Below, one piece after another: positions 34,393 through 46,521 of a stretch of 64,000 bases of DNA; position 1 is the stretch's first letter, and the number at the start of each line of letters is the position of its first letter. Source of the DNA: Agapetus fuscipes (lineage: Eukaryota; Arthropoda; Insecta; Trichoptera; Glossosomatidae); contig OX637353.1 in NCBI GenBank assembly GCA_951799405.1, positions 6,262,001 to 6,326,000 of the forward strand, in the 5' to 3' direction. A model generated the notes under the pieces. It searched no databases. It was not told where the DNA came from and saw only the letters and a list, made by a program, of their open reading frames with translations. A program made the translations under genes and the position numbers.

Positions 34393-34678
34393 GGTTTGTA
34401 GTCTAGTGGTTAACGCTACAGACTAATAATCAGAAGTTCATGAGTTTGTGTCAGCATGGCACAAAATTTTTTTAATTAAAAAAATATGCCATTTGCTCGG
34501 TTAAAAATTCCATCTGACTTACCAAATACCGTCCTAAAGGTCCATCCAGCGTTATAGCGACTGACTCTTGTTTCTGTAATTGGTGGGTAAATTCTATGGC
34601 AACGACCAAGCTCACAGATGTCTCTTGAGGTGTGATTTACACAAAACGGCATCACCAAATCATTCTAATATTATTTTT
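34393..34678 (+). mobile_element. SINE-A copy, diverged
   Basis: The A box (TAGTCTAGTGGTTAACGC) is preserved but the B box is degraded. The body has AAAGGTCCATCCAGCGTTAT and TCTCTTGAGGTGTGATTTAC, and it ends in ATTCTAATATTATT. Confidence 0.8.
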
Positions 34679-34887
34679 GTAGTTTTCACATTTCAGTTTC
34701 TGTGACAAACAAAATGCATTTTAAATATGCAACTCCTTTAGGTACGAGTATATGCAAATTTTCTAAAAATTAGAAATCAAAATGAATTCACAACTTTCAC
34801 TGCTTAAAATAAGGGTTAATTATATATTTTATTTAGTTTTACAGAGTTAAGATTTCAGATCCATTCTCAGAACTTGTTTTTTTTTTT

Positions 34888-36371
34888 TATAAATGCGTGG
34901 TTAGTCTCATACCGTCTAATAGCTCAGCGACATCACTTATTATAAATGCGTGGTTAGTCTCATACCGTCTAATAGCTCAGCGACATCGCTTATTATAAAT
35001 GCGTGGTTAGTCTCATACCGTCTAATAGCTCAGCGACATCACTTATTATAAATGCGTGGTTAGTCTCATACCGTCTAATAGCTCAGCGACATCGCTTATT
35101 ATAAATGCGTGGTTAGTCTCATACCGTCTAATAGCTCAGCGACATCGCTTATTATAAATGCGTGGTTAGTCTCATACCGTCTAATAGCTCAGCGACATCG
35201 CTTATTATAAATGCGTGGTTAGTCTCATACCGTCTAATAGCTCAGCCACATCGCTTATTATAAATGCGTGGTTAGTCTCATACCGTCTAATAGCTCAGCG
35301 ACATCGCTTATTATAAATGCGTGGTTAGTCTCATACCGTCTAATAGCTCAGCGACATCGCTTATTATAAATGCGTGGTTAGTCTCATACCGTCTAATAGC
35401 TCAGCGACATCGCTTATTATAAATGCGTGGTTAGTCTCATACCGTCTAATAGCTCAGCGACATCGCTTATTATAAATGCGTGGTTAGTCTCATACCGTCT
35501 AATAGCTCAGCGACATCGCTTATTATAAATGCGTGGTTAGTCTCATACCGTCTAATAGCTCAGCGACATCGCTTATTATAAATGCGTGGTTAGTCTCATA
35601 CCGTCTAATAGCTCAGCGACATCGCTTATTATAAATGCGTGGTTAGTCTCATACCGTCTAATAGCTCAGCGACATCGCTTATTATAAATGCGTGGTTAGT
35701 CTCATACCGTCTAATAGCTCAGCGACATCGCTTATTATAAATGCGTGGTTAGTCTCATACCGTCTAATAGCTCAGCGACATCGCTTATTATAAATGCGTG
35801 GTTAGTCTCATACCGTCTAATAGCTCAGCGACATCGCTTATTATAAATGCGTGGTTAGTCTCATACCGTCTAATAGCTCAGCGACATCGCTTATTATAAA
35901 TGCGTGGTTAGTCTCATACCGTCTAATAGCTCAGCGACATCGCTTATTATAAATGCGTGGTTAGTCTCATACCGTCTAATAGCTCAGCGACATCGCTTAT
36001 TATAAATGCGTGGTTAGTCTCATACCGTCTAATAGCTCAGCGACATCGCTTATTATAAATGCGTGGTTAGTCTCATACCGTCTAATAGCTCAGCGACATC
36101 GCTTATTATAAATGCGTGGTTAGTCTCATACCGTCTAATAGCTCAGCGACATCGCTTATTATAAATGCGTGGTTAGTCTCATACCGTCTAATAGCTCAGC
36201 GACATCGCTTATTATAAATGCGTGGTTAGTCTCATACCGTCTAATAGCTCAGCGACATCGCTTATTATAAATGCGTGGTTAGTCTCATACCGTCTAATAG
36301 CTCAGCGACATCGCTTATTATAAATGCGTGGTTAGTCTCATACCGTCTAATAGCTCAGCGACATCGTTTAT
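34888..36371. repeat. Satellite array: 28 units of 53 bp
   Basis: The unit runs TATAAATGCGTGGTTAGTCT, then CATACCGTCTAATAGCTCAG and CGACATCGCTTAT. From 34888 the period is exactly 53 bases for 28 units. Variation is tiny: CATCACTT in units 1 and 3, CCACATCGC in unit 7, and GTTTATG in the last. Each unit carries a TATAAAT word and a TAGCTCAGCGAC word resembling a pol III A box. A T-run precedes the array. No frame survives because 53 is not a multiple of three. Confidence 0.95.
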
Positions 36372-37488
36372 GAAATATATTTAACGTTTCTATTAAAAGG
36401 ACGCACCACAAAATTATCATGAAAAATATGTATTAACATGGCGGGCATTGTGATTGGTGGCCGCTAGTGGTGGACTAAGCAAATAAAGTGACGTAATGCT
36501 GTGTGTCGCACAATAAGGGACCCGCGTGAATGGGCCCGGTGATAATGCCCGCTATGATTGATGAGCGGCTCCCATACAGAACCAGCCGTGTCATTGCGGT
36601 GCGAATTGAATAAATTATGTGATATTGTGCGAAAAGTGTGATGAAATGGTGTATTTGATATTGAAAATATTAATAAGTTGTAACTAAAAATTTAACAGGT
36701 TTTTAAATAAAAAAAAACCCATACAAATGGACTCAAGCAACGCAACTCAGAATATTAGAAATGTGGGGAATAAACGAAGACTACAGGAGAAAAACGAGGA
36801 ATGTCAGCAAAAATAAGAAAATAAGTTCGTAAGAAAAAAAGTGAAATCGAGTGGCATATGTGTGTATCTACAGCTCGGAAAAATTTGTAATGCAACAGTC
36901 ACTAATACAGTTTATGGCGGTATTTTCGGTTCTTTGTGAGAGGCAATAACCATGATTTCAATTTCATAATTTTCTACGACTGACATTCCTTGTTCTTTCC
37001 TTGTAGTTTTCAAATGGAATGTAACTTGGTTGGGCCAAATACACGACAGAGCGTCACAATTTCCTTCAAATACGGTATAGGTATTTCAAATGACATTTCA
37101 GTTCCCCGCACTGCATTTAGCTAAGCTAGCTATGTGGGCTTTCAGTGCTGTAAAAAAATCTGTGATTATCGGGAATCCTTTTTTTTACTATGGGTAAATC
37201 ACTACGCGAGAGATATTTGGAAAGCTTGGAGTCCATTAACATATTGAAATGGGCTGTGAAAGTTTAATTTACTGTTGAATAATCTTGATCACTTCATTCA
37301 GATGAATATTAAAGTATTTTTATATTATTTAAGCGGACCTCTTGCATACAGCATTGCGTAAATCCCCCTTGGTTGTGTTAATAGAAAATATGTTTAAAAA
37401 CTAAATCAATCACTAGGTTTGCCGTTGTATCTTTAAAACATTTTTTATATTACGCGATCGAGGGGAGTTTACGCGATACTAAATATAT
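36372..37488. other. No gene; GC-rich patch after the satellite
   Basis: Bases 36440-36600 are richer in GC and contain ATGATTGATGAGC, which fits the loose Exd/Hox-type pattern TGATNNAT, though such words are common by chance. The rest is AT-rich. Confidence 0.35.
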
Positions 37489-37489
37489 A

Positions 37490-39518
37490 CAGGGTGACTG
37501 GTAATTCGACCTATTCCTTGAAAGGGGTTATACTAGGGTCTATTTGCAACATTTTTGACCCTGTTAACTAGGGGTCGAAAATCACTCATTCTCGAGTTAT
37601 TTAAATTTTTAGGTTTTTTTGAAAATTGACCATTTTTCAAACTAAAACTCATGATTGTGTAAAACTTTCTTAATTATTTGCAACAAATAAGTGTTTTTCT
37701 TATAGCTGATAAATAAGCAACTACTGAAAACTAAAATTCACGGGAAAAAATCCCAATCCCTCCAAAATAAAAGGTTTTCAACCCCACTTTTTTTTTTTTT
37801 TTTTTTACAATTTTTTCAATCCAAAGAGGATAACTCAAAAAAATTATAACACACTTGGCGTACAAACTGCAGGAATAACTTCCTCAACTCATAAGCTTTC
37901 AAAAATAGTGTAAGTGTTGGAACTTTTACGACAAATTTGCAAAAAAAACCTTTTTTAATCACGCAAAAGGGGAAATGTGAATTTTATGAAAAAAATTATT
38001 GGTCTGGAGAAAATAAGTAAACTCTTACAATTACTGTTAAATAAGCTAAAATATGCTAAAATAAGATAAAAATAAGTTAAAATAAGAAAATTTCAAAGTG
38101 TACTTACGTGGAAAAATCACAAATTTTGCTCAAATTGCCTTCCCGCGTTACAAATGCAAGCACGAAGCCTGCAACGGACTTCACTCAAAGTTACTCGCGA
38201 TGAAAGTCCACCTTTTATCTGTTAGGCAGCTGCTACAATCCTCTCTCTAAACTCTTATCAACCCTGAGTATCTAAAAAAAAATTGTGGACCGATGAATCT
38301 TACTTCGACCGTGACGAAATTACAAATTTTCACAACCTGCATTTTTGGGCCCCTAAAGGTCAAAATCCAAGAAAATCCAAAGAAGGGGCTCGCCAGCACA
38401 GATTTTCACTAAATGTGTGGATGGGGATCGTACACAATAATTTAATTGGACCATTCTTTCTGCCAGCACGCCTATGATTTTTTTTTCTAAGAGCTACCTT
38501 CCCTGTTAGAGGATGTGCCGCTTACCACAAGAATGGGTATGATTTACCAACACGATGGATGTCCAGCCCACTATTACCAGGGCGTGCGACAGTGGATGGA
38601 TGAAAACTATCCACTGAGATGGATTGGTCGCGGTGGCCCGATTCCTTGGCCGGCAAGAAGTCCTGATTTAACACCATGTGACTTTTTTATTTGGGGTCAT
38701 ATGAAGGCATTACTCTATCGCACACCGATTTCATCTCAAGAAGAGTTGAGATAGAGGATTGTAGCAGCTACCCGACAGATAAAAGATGGGCTTTCAACGC
38801 GAGTAACTTTGAGTGAAGTCCGTTGCAGGCTTCGTGCTTGCATTCGTAACGCGGGAAGGCAATTTGAGCAAAATTTGTGATTTTTCCATGTAAGTACCTT
38901 CACTTTGAAATTTTCTTATTTTATTATTTTAACTTATTTTTAATTTATTTTAGCTTATTTTAGCTTATTTAACAGTAATTATAAGAGTTTACTAATTTTC
39001 TCAAGACCAATATTTTTTTTATTAAAATTCACATTTCCCCTTTTGGGTGTTTAAAAAAGGTTTTTTTTGCAAATTAGTAGTAAAAGTTCCAACACTTGCA
39101 ATATTTTTGAAAGCTTATGAGTTAAGGAAGTTATTCCTGCAGTTTGTACGCCAAGTGTGTTATCATTTTTTTGAGTTATCCTCTTTGGATTGAAAAAATT
39201 ATAAAAAAACAAAAAAAAAATTGGGGTTGAAAACCTTTTATTTTGGAGGTTTTGGGATTTTTTTACATAAATTTTAGTTTTCAGTAGTTGCTCATTTATC
39301 AGCTATAAGAAAAACACTTATTTGTTGCAAAAAATTAAGAAAATTTTTCACAGTCATAAGTTTTAGGTCAAAAAATGGTAAATTTTCAAAAAAACCTAAA
39401 AATTGAAATAACTCGAAGATGAGTGATTTTCGATCCCTAGTTAACTGGGTCAAAAATGTTGCAAATAGACCCTAGTATAACCCCTTTCAAGGAATAGGTC
39501 GAATTACCAGTCACCCTG
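37490..39518 (+). mobile_element. Tc1/mariner-type element (DD41D) with ~770-bp inverted arms
   Basis: The element begins CAGGGTGACTGGTAATTCGA and ends in the complement, flanked by TATATA on both sides, consistent with a TA target duplication. The inverted arms span about 37490-38254 and 38743-39518, far longer than usual for this superfamily. The right arm encodes the transposase C-terminus (about 50 residues with LSTRVTLSEVRCRLRACI). The left arm is its reversed copy. The unique centre holds the middle of the transposase; the N-terminal half is missing. The element is inactive. Confidence 0.85.
38283..38754 (+). pseudogene. Tc1/mariner transposase fragment, DD41D type
   Basis: Two frames give the catalytic core. 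The first has WTDESYFDRDEITNFHNLHF and a stop after GPFFLPARL. After a frameshift, the second has MIYQHDGCPAHYYQGVRQW and later WPARSPDLTPCDFFIWGHM. There are 41 residues between the second Asp (HDG) and the last Asp (PCD), which gives DD41D. The reading continues past a stop at 38752 into the right arm. The helix-turn-helix DNA-binding half is absent. Confidence 0.8.
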
Positions 39519-41950
39519 TATATACTCGGAGTACAGAAAAGGCGTGGTTTTTGGTATGTTATCTGAAGCATTCAGTAGAAATTATTTCTTTAAGAATAAA
39601 TAATAATTTAATTTATAATGAAAAATAAAGTATTTGAATCGTGATACCAATACTTTTTATCTATATTTTTTTCACTTATCAATAAAAAATAAAGAATTAT
39701 AAACAAAAATAAGTTTCCACAACATCTGTAAAGCGCGGTTTAAAAAAAAAAGGGTTTGTAATATGTATGAAAGAAGCTTTTACTTTTATATTTATTTTTC
39801 AAGTAGTCATATTTTTCATCGTAGTGAATGTATGTAAATGGTGAATCCGTATGGTAAAAATTCATTCAAACAAAAAAAAAAAAAAAGGTTTATTGGAATA
39901 TTGTAAAAATGCTACTAAAGATTTTTTTTAACCTATTTCAACGTTTTATAAGTTGGTTTTTAGTATTTAAATAAAAAAAATAAACAGCAAGATTCAGTTT
40001 GTTGTCTGGTATAATTGGAGGTTGATTTTCAAAGGCAGTTTTGTGCAAGAGATAGTAAGAGGGCGCCCTCTCGCCTTCTCTTTCTCTGTGTTTTTGTAGG
40101 TAATTTGATTTGTTTTCAGAAACCCCTTTGAAGCGATCGTAATTGCTTGACTTTATTTACCTGCTCAGGTCGGCTCTAACGAGTTTAATGCGCACCTGAA
40201 AAAATGCCGCGAGATTTTTTTCTTAATTTTTTTAACGTCGCCAGAGATTGCTCAAGTACCTAAGTGATGAGAATGCTAGAGAAAAAGAGCTCCATCCATC
40301 TGAGACTCCACAAACACATCTCTTTAAATGAAAAACCATTTGGTATAATAATTTTGATTTTAGAAATGCAAAACTCCAGTCAAAAGCACAATGGGCTCAA
40401 CACAAATTCCTCAATCAACAATATTGTGTTAACGCACTGCCGAGTTACTAGGGTAGAATATTTTATTATTGGTTGCTAAGGGTTCTAGTCACATAAACGT
40501 GTTACGTTTGTCCGCCAAGTTTTTTTTTAATTTTTTTTTTTTATCTATGAGTAGATAGAGCTTTTGCATTTTAAAAGGAGGTCTACGTATAAAAAGTGTC
40601 TTAATTTTTCTTTATCCAGGCTTTAGAACCTTCACAAGAAGTAGGAACATATTTTATAGGAGTCCTGAAAAAACTCCAATATGCAAGTGACCTCGACTGT
40701 AGCGTAAATAAATATTATTTTGATATTTTCGGTGAGCGCTCCTTTGTGTGCATTGCACCTCAAGATCCATTTATTAACCTTGTGGAGGGGCAAGGTGTAA
40801 GTTTTGCCCCTCAGGGGGTGTATAAATACAAAAAACCAACAAATGGAGAAACTGCAACGTATTCTCCAATGCGAGATATGAAATACATAGATCTAGTGCC
40901 TATAGTATTTTCTCTCTCAAACAAAAGCCAACCTTCAGTAGGTGGCTTTCAATGTTGGACGACTTTCCCGTACCAAAGAAGCGAAAATCACAGGACCGCA
41001 CTCACCTCAAATTGTGCCGCTGGTCCAAGATGATGCTCGTTTTCTCAGGATCCTGTGGTGCTGAGCTCTGTTCACAAACTGCCACACTTGCAAGTTATAT
41101 GTAAAACAATCACATTCACTCACCGATTTTTACGGTTAAATTTCAAATCGGTCGAGAGACATATAAAAACGTGTCTACTTGCGAACACGACGGAAATGGA
41201 AGTCATCAATCCATTCCTAGTTTCACGTCGCTCAGTCAAAAAGTTGATATTGCCATCTTGCGATTTATTTGCACCTTTATTTCAGTTTATGACAGACCAA
41301 AATGACAATTCGCTTCTTAGACTAATTAATTAAAAATAAAACAGATGACGCTCAATTGTGCGTCACCACCTTGTAATATTAAAAACAAATTAAACTTAAT
41401 CAAACTCATAAGCTAAGTGTATACAACAGATAAAATAAAATTAAGATTATATAAGGAGCTTTCAATTTTAACAGAAATTATACTATACACCAGTTATTAA
41501 AGTAAAAATGATTTGAAAGTAAAAACTGTTTTTTTTGGAAAGAATTGTTAGGGATATAAACGAATAGGTGCGATGTTTTTTCTAATATTTTATTCTTAAT
41601 ATGAATAAAAGTGTTAGTTTGAGTTCGCAAGAGCGTTGTCCTCCCGGGAAAGAAATAAAAATGCTAATCCCTTGGTAAATGGACTTTAAAGTTTTAACTA
41701 ATTCCCCTCCGCCTTGAAAGCCATAAAAAAACCAACACAAATTAAAGTCACTAATTTTTTATAGTCTACACATAATTCATCGCTTAGAATAAAAGTATAA
41801 GGAAATGTAGTAAACGCACAAAAAACTAAATAGAGACTTTTACTATAGCGATGACTTTAAAAGAAATGTTAAACTTTTTAAAGCAACTTTCGTTATTATT
41901 TGGAGTGACTACATCACGAAACGGCCCTACAAAGAAATCACCAACTCATC
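39519..41950. other. No convincing gene
   Basis: AT-rich DNA. Plus-strand open frames at 40746-41033 and 41055-41333 have no recognised domain, biased composition or splice signals. A GAGGGCGCCCTC palindrome lies near 40059-40070. Confidence 0.4.
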
Positions 41951-41954
41951 ATCA

Positions 41955-42172
41955 TTGACTTATATTTAGTTGGTATATGGTCAATCCTTTGAAAACTGGT
42001 TCCCTCTGTCCATGTCAGAAGGAAGACTTGATATGCAAGGAATCTGTTCATTATAAGCTTGGGCTTTAATTTTTAAGTATACCTACAGTAAATGCAAAAT
42101 GTGCATGCATCAAACATGAATTTTAAATGTAAATATATTCTTGCAACTTATATCATAGATCTAGATTATTTT
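41955..42172 (+). repeat. Rep-250 short repeat, copy 7 (diverged)
   Basis: It starts near CATTGACTTATATTTAGTTG and ends TTCTTGCAACTTATATCATA. The middle is strongly diverged. It faces copy 8 head to head across about 25 bases. Confidence 0.55.
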
Positions 42173-42197
42173 TTATTCTTGGTACGTAAAAAAAGGC

Positions 42198-42414
42198 ATC
42201 TAATCTAATATAATCTAAGTTGCAAAGATATATTACATTGGAGATTCAAATTACATGTATTTTCACAAGCAGACACGTACAAGTTCGCACTTGCACAAGC
42301 TGCATGTGAACCTAAAACATAACAAAACAAATCTCAAATGAACATACACCCTGCAACTCTTGCCGTCCTTCCCTGAAACAGGAGTGACATTGGTAAAGTG
42401 AACCATTTTTACAG
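42198..42414 (-). repeat. Rep-250 short repeat, copy 8
   Basis: On the minus strand it runs from GGTTCACTTTACCAATGTCA to TTGCAACTTAGATTATATTA. Preservation is good except for the missing first ~30 bases. Confidence 0.8.
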
Positions 42415-42861
42415 ATACATATTTACAGATTTACAGCATAACAAATATTTAAAGTATTACTACTGATTTTCAGAAGAATTTTATTAATGTCGGACGCATT
42501 TCTTGAAAAATGGAATGAATTGACAGGTTATTGTAAAAAAAATGTATTTTTTGCAAGGATAAGGCACTCTTGTTCTAAAACGCCAAACGAAAGGAATTAA
42601 GGAAATAAATGTAGGTTGTGAAAATGTCGGACAATCTGAATTAACTTCAAGTTTTCATAAGCATATCTCCAATTCAGATTTCAGATTTCAGATTAATCGA
42701 AATAAGTTTGATACCTTTTCTCAGTACACTTATTAATTAGGTTGGCTCAAAGTCGCCCCCTTGAACTGTTATCGAGTCCCGGTTGTTGCTTGCACTGCGA
42801 GCAGAGACGAGCAAATGAGCGCCTTGGGCTGTGAACTGTATCCCATGTACAAAACATTAAG

Positions 42862-42978
42862 TTTAAACTCAACCACGGCGTTTTACCTAAAAATGTGTGG
42901 ACATTAAAACGGTCCCTCTAGTAAGCGGCTTAGTTTTCATATTTTTTGGGTTAGACGCAATGGTTGAGTTTAAATTAC
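42862..42978. mobile_element. MITE of ~117 bp with 16-bp terminal inverted repeats
   Basis: The ends are AGTTTAAACTCAACCA and TGGTTGAGTTTAAATT, inverted copies with one mismatch. The interior has GGCGTTTTACCTAAAAATGT and AAAACGGTCCCTCTAGTAAG. Diverged relatives lie near 44218, 49591, 54919, 61390 and 61870. No transposase is encoded. Confidence 0.65.
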
Positions 42979-43712
42979 TTGGGGTAGTGTATTGGGAGAC
43001 TATCTAAGCTCATCCAACATCTTCGTCGTCACAAGCGAATCAATTAACCAACCAACCTTTTCATTTACTCATGGCTTTCGTGTGCATAAAGATTGACTTT
43101 CGCGGTCTCAATCCTTTCGTATTTTATCGATGAGAGTGGTTAAATACGTATAAAGTAAGCTTTGAAATATCACATAAAATATAATACCCTAAAAAAGCAA
43201 ATCAATTTACAAGTCCAATATTTTTTTTTAAAAGTCAAGGAGGTGATTCATTTAAACTTAGGAGTGTTTTCGTGACTTTATTCTTTACTATTTGTAAAGG
43301 TAGTAAGACCTAGTTTTATATCTACAAAATAAAAGTATTGCTTAGTGTGACCTCTTTATTTTTGCTAGTAAAGGTGCTAGTCCTTCCATAACCCCTTAAC
43401 TTCACGGGCTTATCTTCGGGTCTTGACCGAAAAAACTTTCGTTGGTTTAAAGCTGAGTCGTATGTTTGATGCTCGGTAAAACACTCTCGATTAAATTCCA
43501 CCGATACTATCCTCTTATTCCACTAGAGGTTGATTTCCTCCACATTTTTTTTTTAATGTTTATCATAACGTTTTTATTTCATATCCTTTATACATTTAAT
43601 ATTTATCAATCAATCAATCAATCAACCATCTATTCAACTATCAATTAAACAAACATTGAATAAAAACATAAAAGGTATTGTCTGTGAAAAAATTATCCAG
43701 GATAAACTGATT

Positions 43713-43905
43713 TTATGTTACACTAGCTGTACCCTGCCACACCTTGTGGCAGGCTCGTCTTACTCGTCGTACTGTATCATTCTGTAAAGGGTGACCAGTA
43801 TCTCTGCAGATGCGTCTCCACTGTGCTGTATCTTTGCACACTTCTTTTGGTAGTTTAATTTCTGTTCTCATTTCCTTTATCCCTATAGTTTTATTTATAC
43901 TACGT
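43713..43905 (-). mobile_element. RTE-type LINE 3' fragment
   Basis: The minus strand encodes GIKEMRTEIKLPKEVCKDTA followed by QWRRICRDTG, similar to LEEMKEVCKDRKKWRLIC at the end of the RTE copy at 22 kb. Downstream (in plus order) is TTTCATTGCAATCGGTTCAA, a phrase common in insect retroelement tails. Confidence 0.5.
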
Positions 43906-44550
43906 TGGCATGTAAACAATAACTCAAAGAAGTTTCATTGCAATCGGTTCAATAGTTTAGAAGTTCATTCGAGACAAACATACATCAGTTTGATTTTTTA
44001 TTTATGAGATTTCAGTAATACTAAATTCGGCAATGGCATAACTTGATTTAATGTTCACTGAAGAATGTATACTTTTTTATTGCAGCCACAAATGTAGAAG
44101 GGGTGACTTATCCGGTCTTAGCCTTTTTTACGCTCTACAGGGGCTTCCGGAAAAGAGGCAGGACAGTAGGGGAGGGGAGGGAGGCGAAGCAGATCAGTGC
44201 CCCAAGTAACGAACCATTCGTGTAAACTCAGCAATACTGTTTTCCCAAAAATGTATAACAAGTATAAACTTAACTAGAGGCGCTATTTAAGTGTTCATGC
44301 ACATTTTTGAAAACGCTGTCCTTGAGTTATTTACTTGGCTGCGGAATGGTAAGAGTAGTCGTGAGGTTGGGGATTAGGTATATGGGATACGGAGATTACA
44401 GCCGATGGAAGACTTTTTCAGTCATTCGAGACTAATTTCAAAAGAAGACCATGTTTTAAACTACATACGTAGGTATATGTCTCTAATCTTTAATCTGACT
44501 TGCAGAGGAATATTAATATTTTGAGATCACCGCTAATTAGTTTGGCCATT

Positions 44551-44725
44551 TTTTTTACACTTTTGGCTTGTGAATAGTAAGCCAAGAATGCATATTTTTA
44601 CACTTTTGGCTTGTGAATAGTAAGCCAAGAATGCATATTTTTACACTTTTGGCTTGTGAATAGTAAGCCAAGAATGCATATTTTTACACTTTTGGCTTGT
44701 GAATAGTAAGCCAAGAATGCATATT
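44551..44725. repeat. Tandem repeat, four units of 43 bp
   Basis: The unit contains ACACTTTTGGCTTGTGAATA followed by GTAAGCCAAGAATGCATATT. All four copies are identical as far as I can read. Each has a short inverted pair GGCTT/AAGCC. Confidence 0.9.
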
Positions 44726-44744
44726 TGAAATAACGCTACGCTAC

Positions 44745-45053
44745 TAAGCTACACACATATTATAAATCCTTGCCGCGTTTTCCTCGAATGAGTAGCATGT
44801 GGCGAGTGAAACCTATTTATTTTAACAGGTAAGGGGACCAGCCTTACGGAAACCACTTCAGTTGCGGTTTTCCAGCTCCCGAGGCGGCTGGTACTCATTT
44901 ATTGAGAAGGCTGAGGAAACCTTGCTAGTGTTTTTAGTTTGGGTTTGAAATAAAACACCGAAACGGGAAATCATTTCTGACACCCTCGGCGGGATTCGAA
45001 CCCGAGCTCTCGGCATGGAATGCAAGCACTCTACCAACTGAGTATTCGACCGG
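44745..45053 (-). mobile_element. SINE-B copy, full length
   Basis: On the minus strand the head has a diverged A box and an intact B box (GGGTTCGAATCCCGCCGAGG). The body includes TTTCGGTGTTTTATTTCAAA and GTAAGGCTGGTCCCCTTACC. It ends with the GGAAAACGCGGCAAGG tail. Confidence 0.87.
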
Positions 45054-46200
45054 TAGAAATGGTAGCGTAAAATGAAGTCATTTCTGATACTTTCACCAGC
45101 ATAACTTTTGGTAATGCCCGCAGAGTAATGATTGTTAATGTTAAACTTTCCCGCCCTAATTTAATATTATAAGAAACACGTTTCCCGCGCAAACTTGAGC
45201 TGCTTAAAAACAAGTCAAGAAGTTGTCTTAGCATTTAAAATTATGCGAAAGTAACTTGGGAAAAAGATCGTTCAGACAAGGCCAATACGCAGAAGGCGAA
45301 GGCAGTGGTCGAAGTTTTTGTCTCGGAGTATAATTTCACTGTCTGATTCAACTATGAAAAGATTGACTCGAGATTTTGAGACAAGTATCAAGTGCGTTGT
45401 ATATTTTTTACATTTTTTTCAAGTTTTTTCTCAAAAAAAAAACAGTGTATGAGGTATACAAGTAATTACCGAAATAACGTTCACAAATCAAAAGTTTATT
45501 TTCAAATAAAATTATTTTTAGGTGTCACACTAAAATTGTTTTCTTGCGTGAAAGTTTTTTGTTTCTCCGCATCTCAAATGTTTATTATAAAGAGACCAGA
45601 TTCCCTTGAATATACTAATATTACTTTATGATGTTTGGACAAAATATATTATGTACCTTTACATGCAAGGTTGACAAGAATGAAGATTGCGGCAGGAGAC
45701 AGGAAGAGTTGGAGGCCAAGACTCTTCATGAGCTTTAGAGTGATCAAAAAAGAAGAAGAAGGTTAACTTAACATTTAAGAAGTGTCCGAAAGAACTTGAC
45801 AACTGTCTCTCTCAGAACAAGCTTAAGTGAAATGGACCGCAGAAGGGTCTCTACCCACCTTTTGTTGCAATGCTCTTTTTAACAATAACGAATAGATCGA
45901 GTTAATTACAGGGCAGAGGTAATGAGGCCCCGACCCAAGAGGGCGAGATGCCTTTTTAATTTAATTTGCCGAGATGACGAGTCATTGTTTGGCGGGGGAA
46001 GGGTTGAAGCGATGAAAGAAAAGGGGAGACTGATAATCATAATTATTGTACAAAGAATGTCACCTGCTTAAATTGCCTTTGTTGGCTTTGGAAGTCGTAG
46101 CAAGGGGTCTAAAGTTTATTTAAGCGTTGCGCTTATAACATGATCTACATATATTTTTCTAATAAAAAGGGATATTTCAACTATTTCTTGACTTATAGGT
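45054..46200. other. No gene recognised
   Basis: AT-rich DNA. A short stretch at 45665-45745 (MKIAAGDRKSWRPRLF on the plus strand) may be a retroelement tail. GC-rich purine tracts occur at about 45985-46030. Confidence 0.35.
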
Positions 46201-46240
46201 TGGTATACTTCCTTGACTTATATGTAGGTTGCTATAATTC

Positions 46241-46521
46241 GTTGACTTATTGGTTGGTATGAGGCTGACCACCCATTCTGTAAAATATGGTTTACTTTGC
46301 ATATGACACCCCTGTTTCAGAGAAGGTCGGCAAAAGTTGCAGGGTGTATGTTAATTTGAGGGATGTATTTTAATTTGTACGTATAAGTTTGCTTATGCAT
46401 TTAAGTTAATTATGTATAAGTTTGCTTTCAGCATTTGTAAGCGCAAACTTACAACGGTGTCAGTTTGTGGGCATGCATTTGATATGTTTTGAATGTCAAC
46501 ATATATTTGCAAATTAGATTA
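46241..46521 (+). repeat. Rep-250 short repeat, copy 9
   Basis: It contains TTGGTTGGTATGAGGCTGAC and TTGCAAATTAGATTAG, with a small internal duplication (GTATAAGTTTGCTT twice). Just upstream, at 46188-46250, the leader word TTGACTTAT is repeated three times. Confidence 0.75.

Noticed and set aside
34888..36371. CRISPR-like array
   Set aside because: Whole units repeat without unique spacers, the genome is eukaryotic, and there are no cas genes.
40746..41333. Two adjacent plus-strand frames of ~95 codons
   Set aside because: No motif or consistent codon bias, and no sign that they join by splicing.
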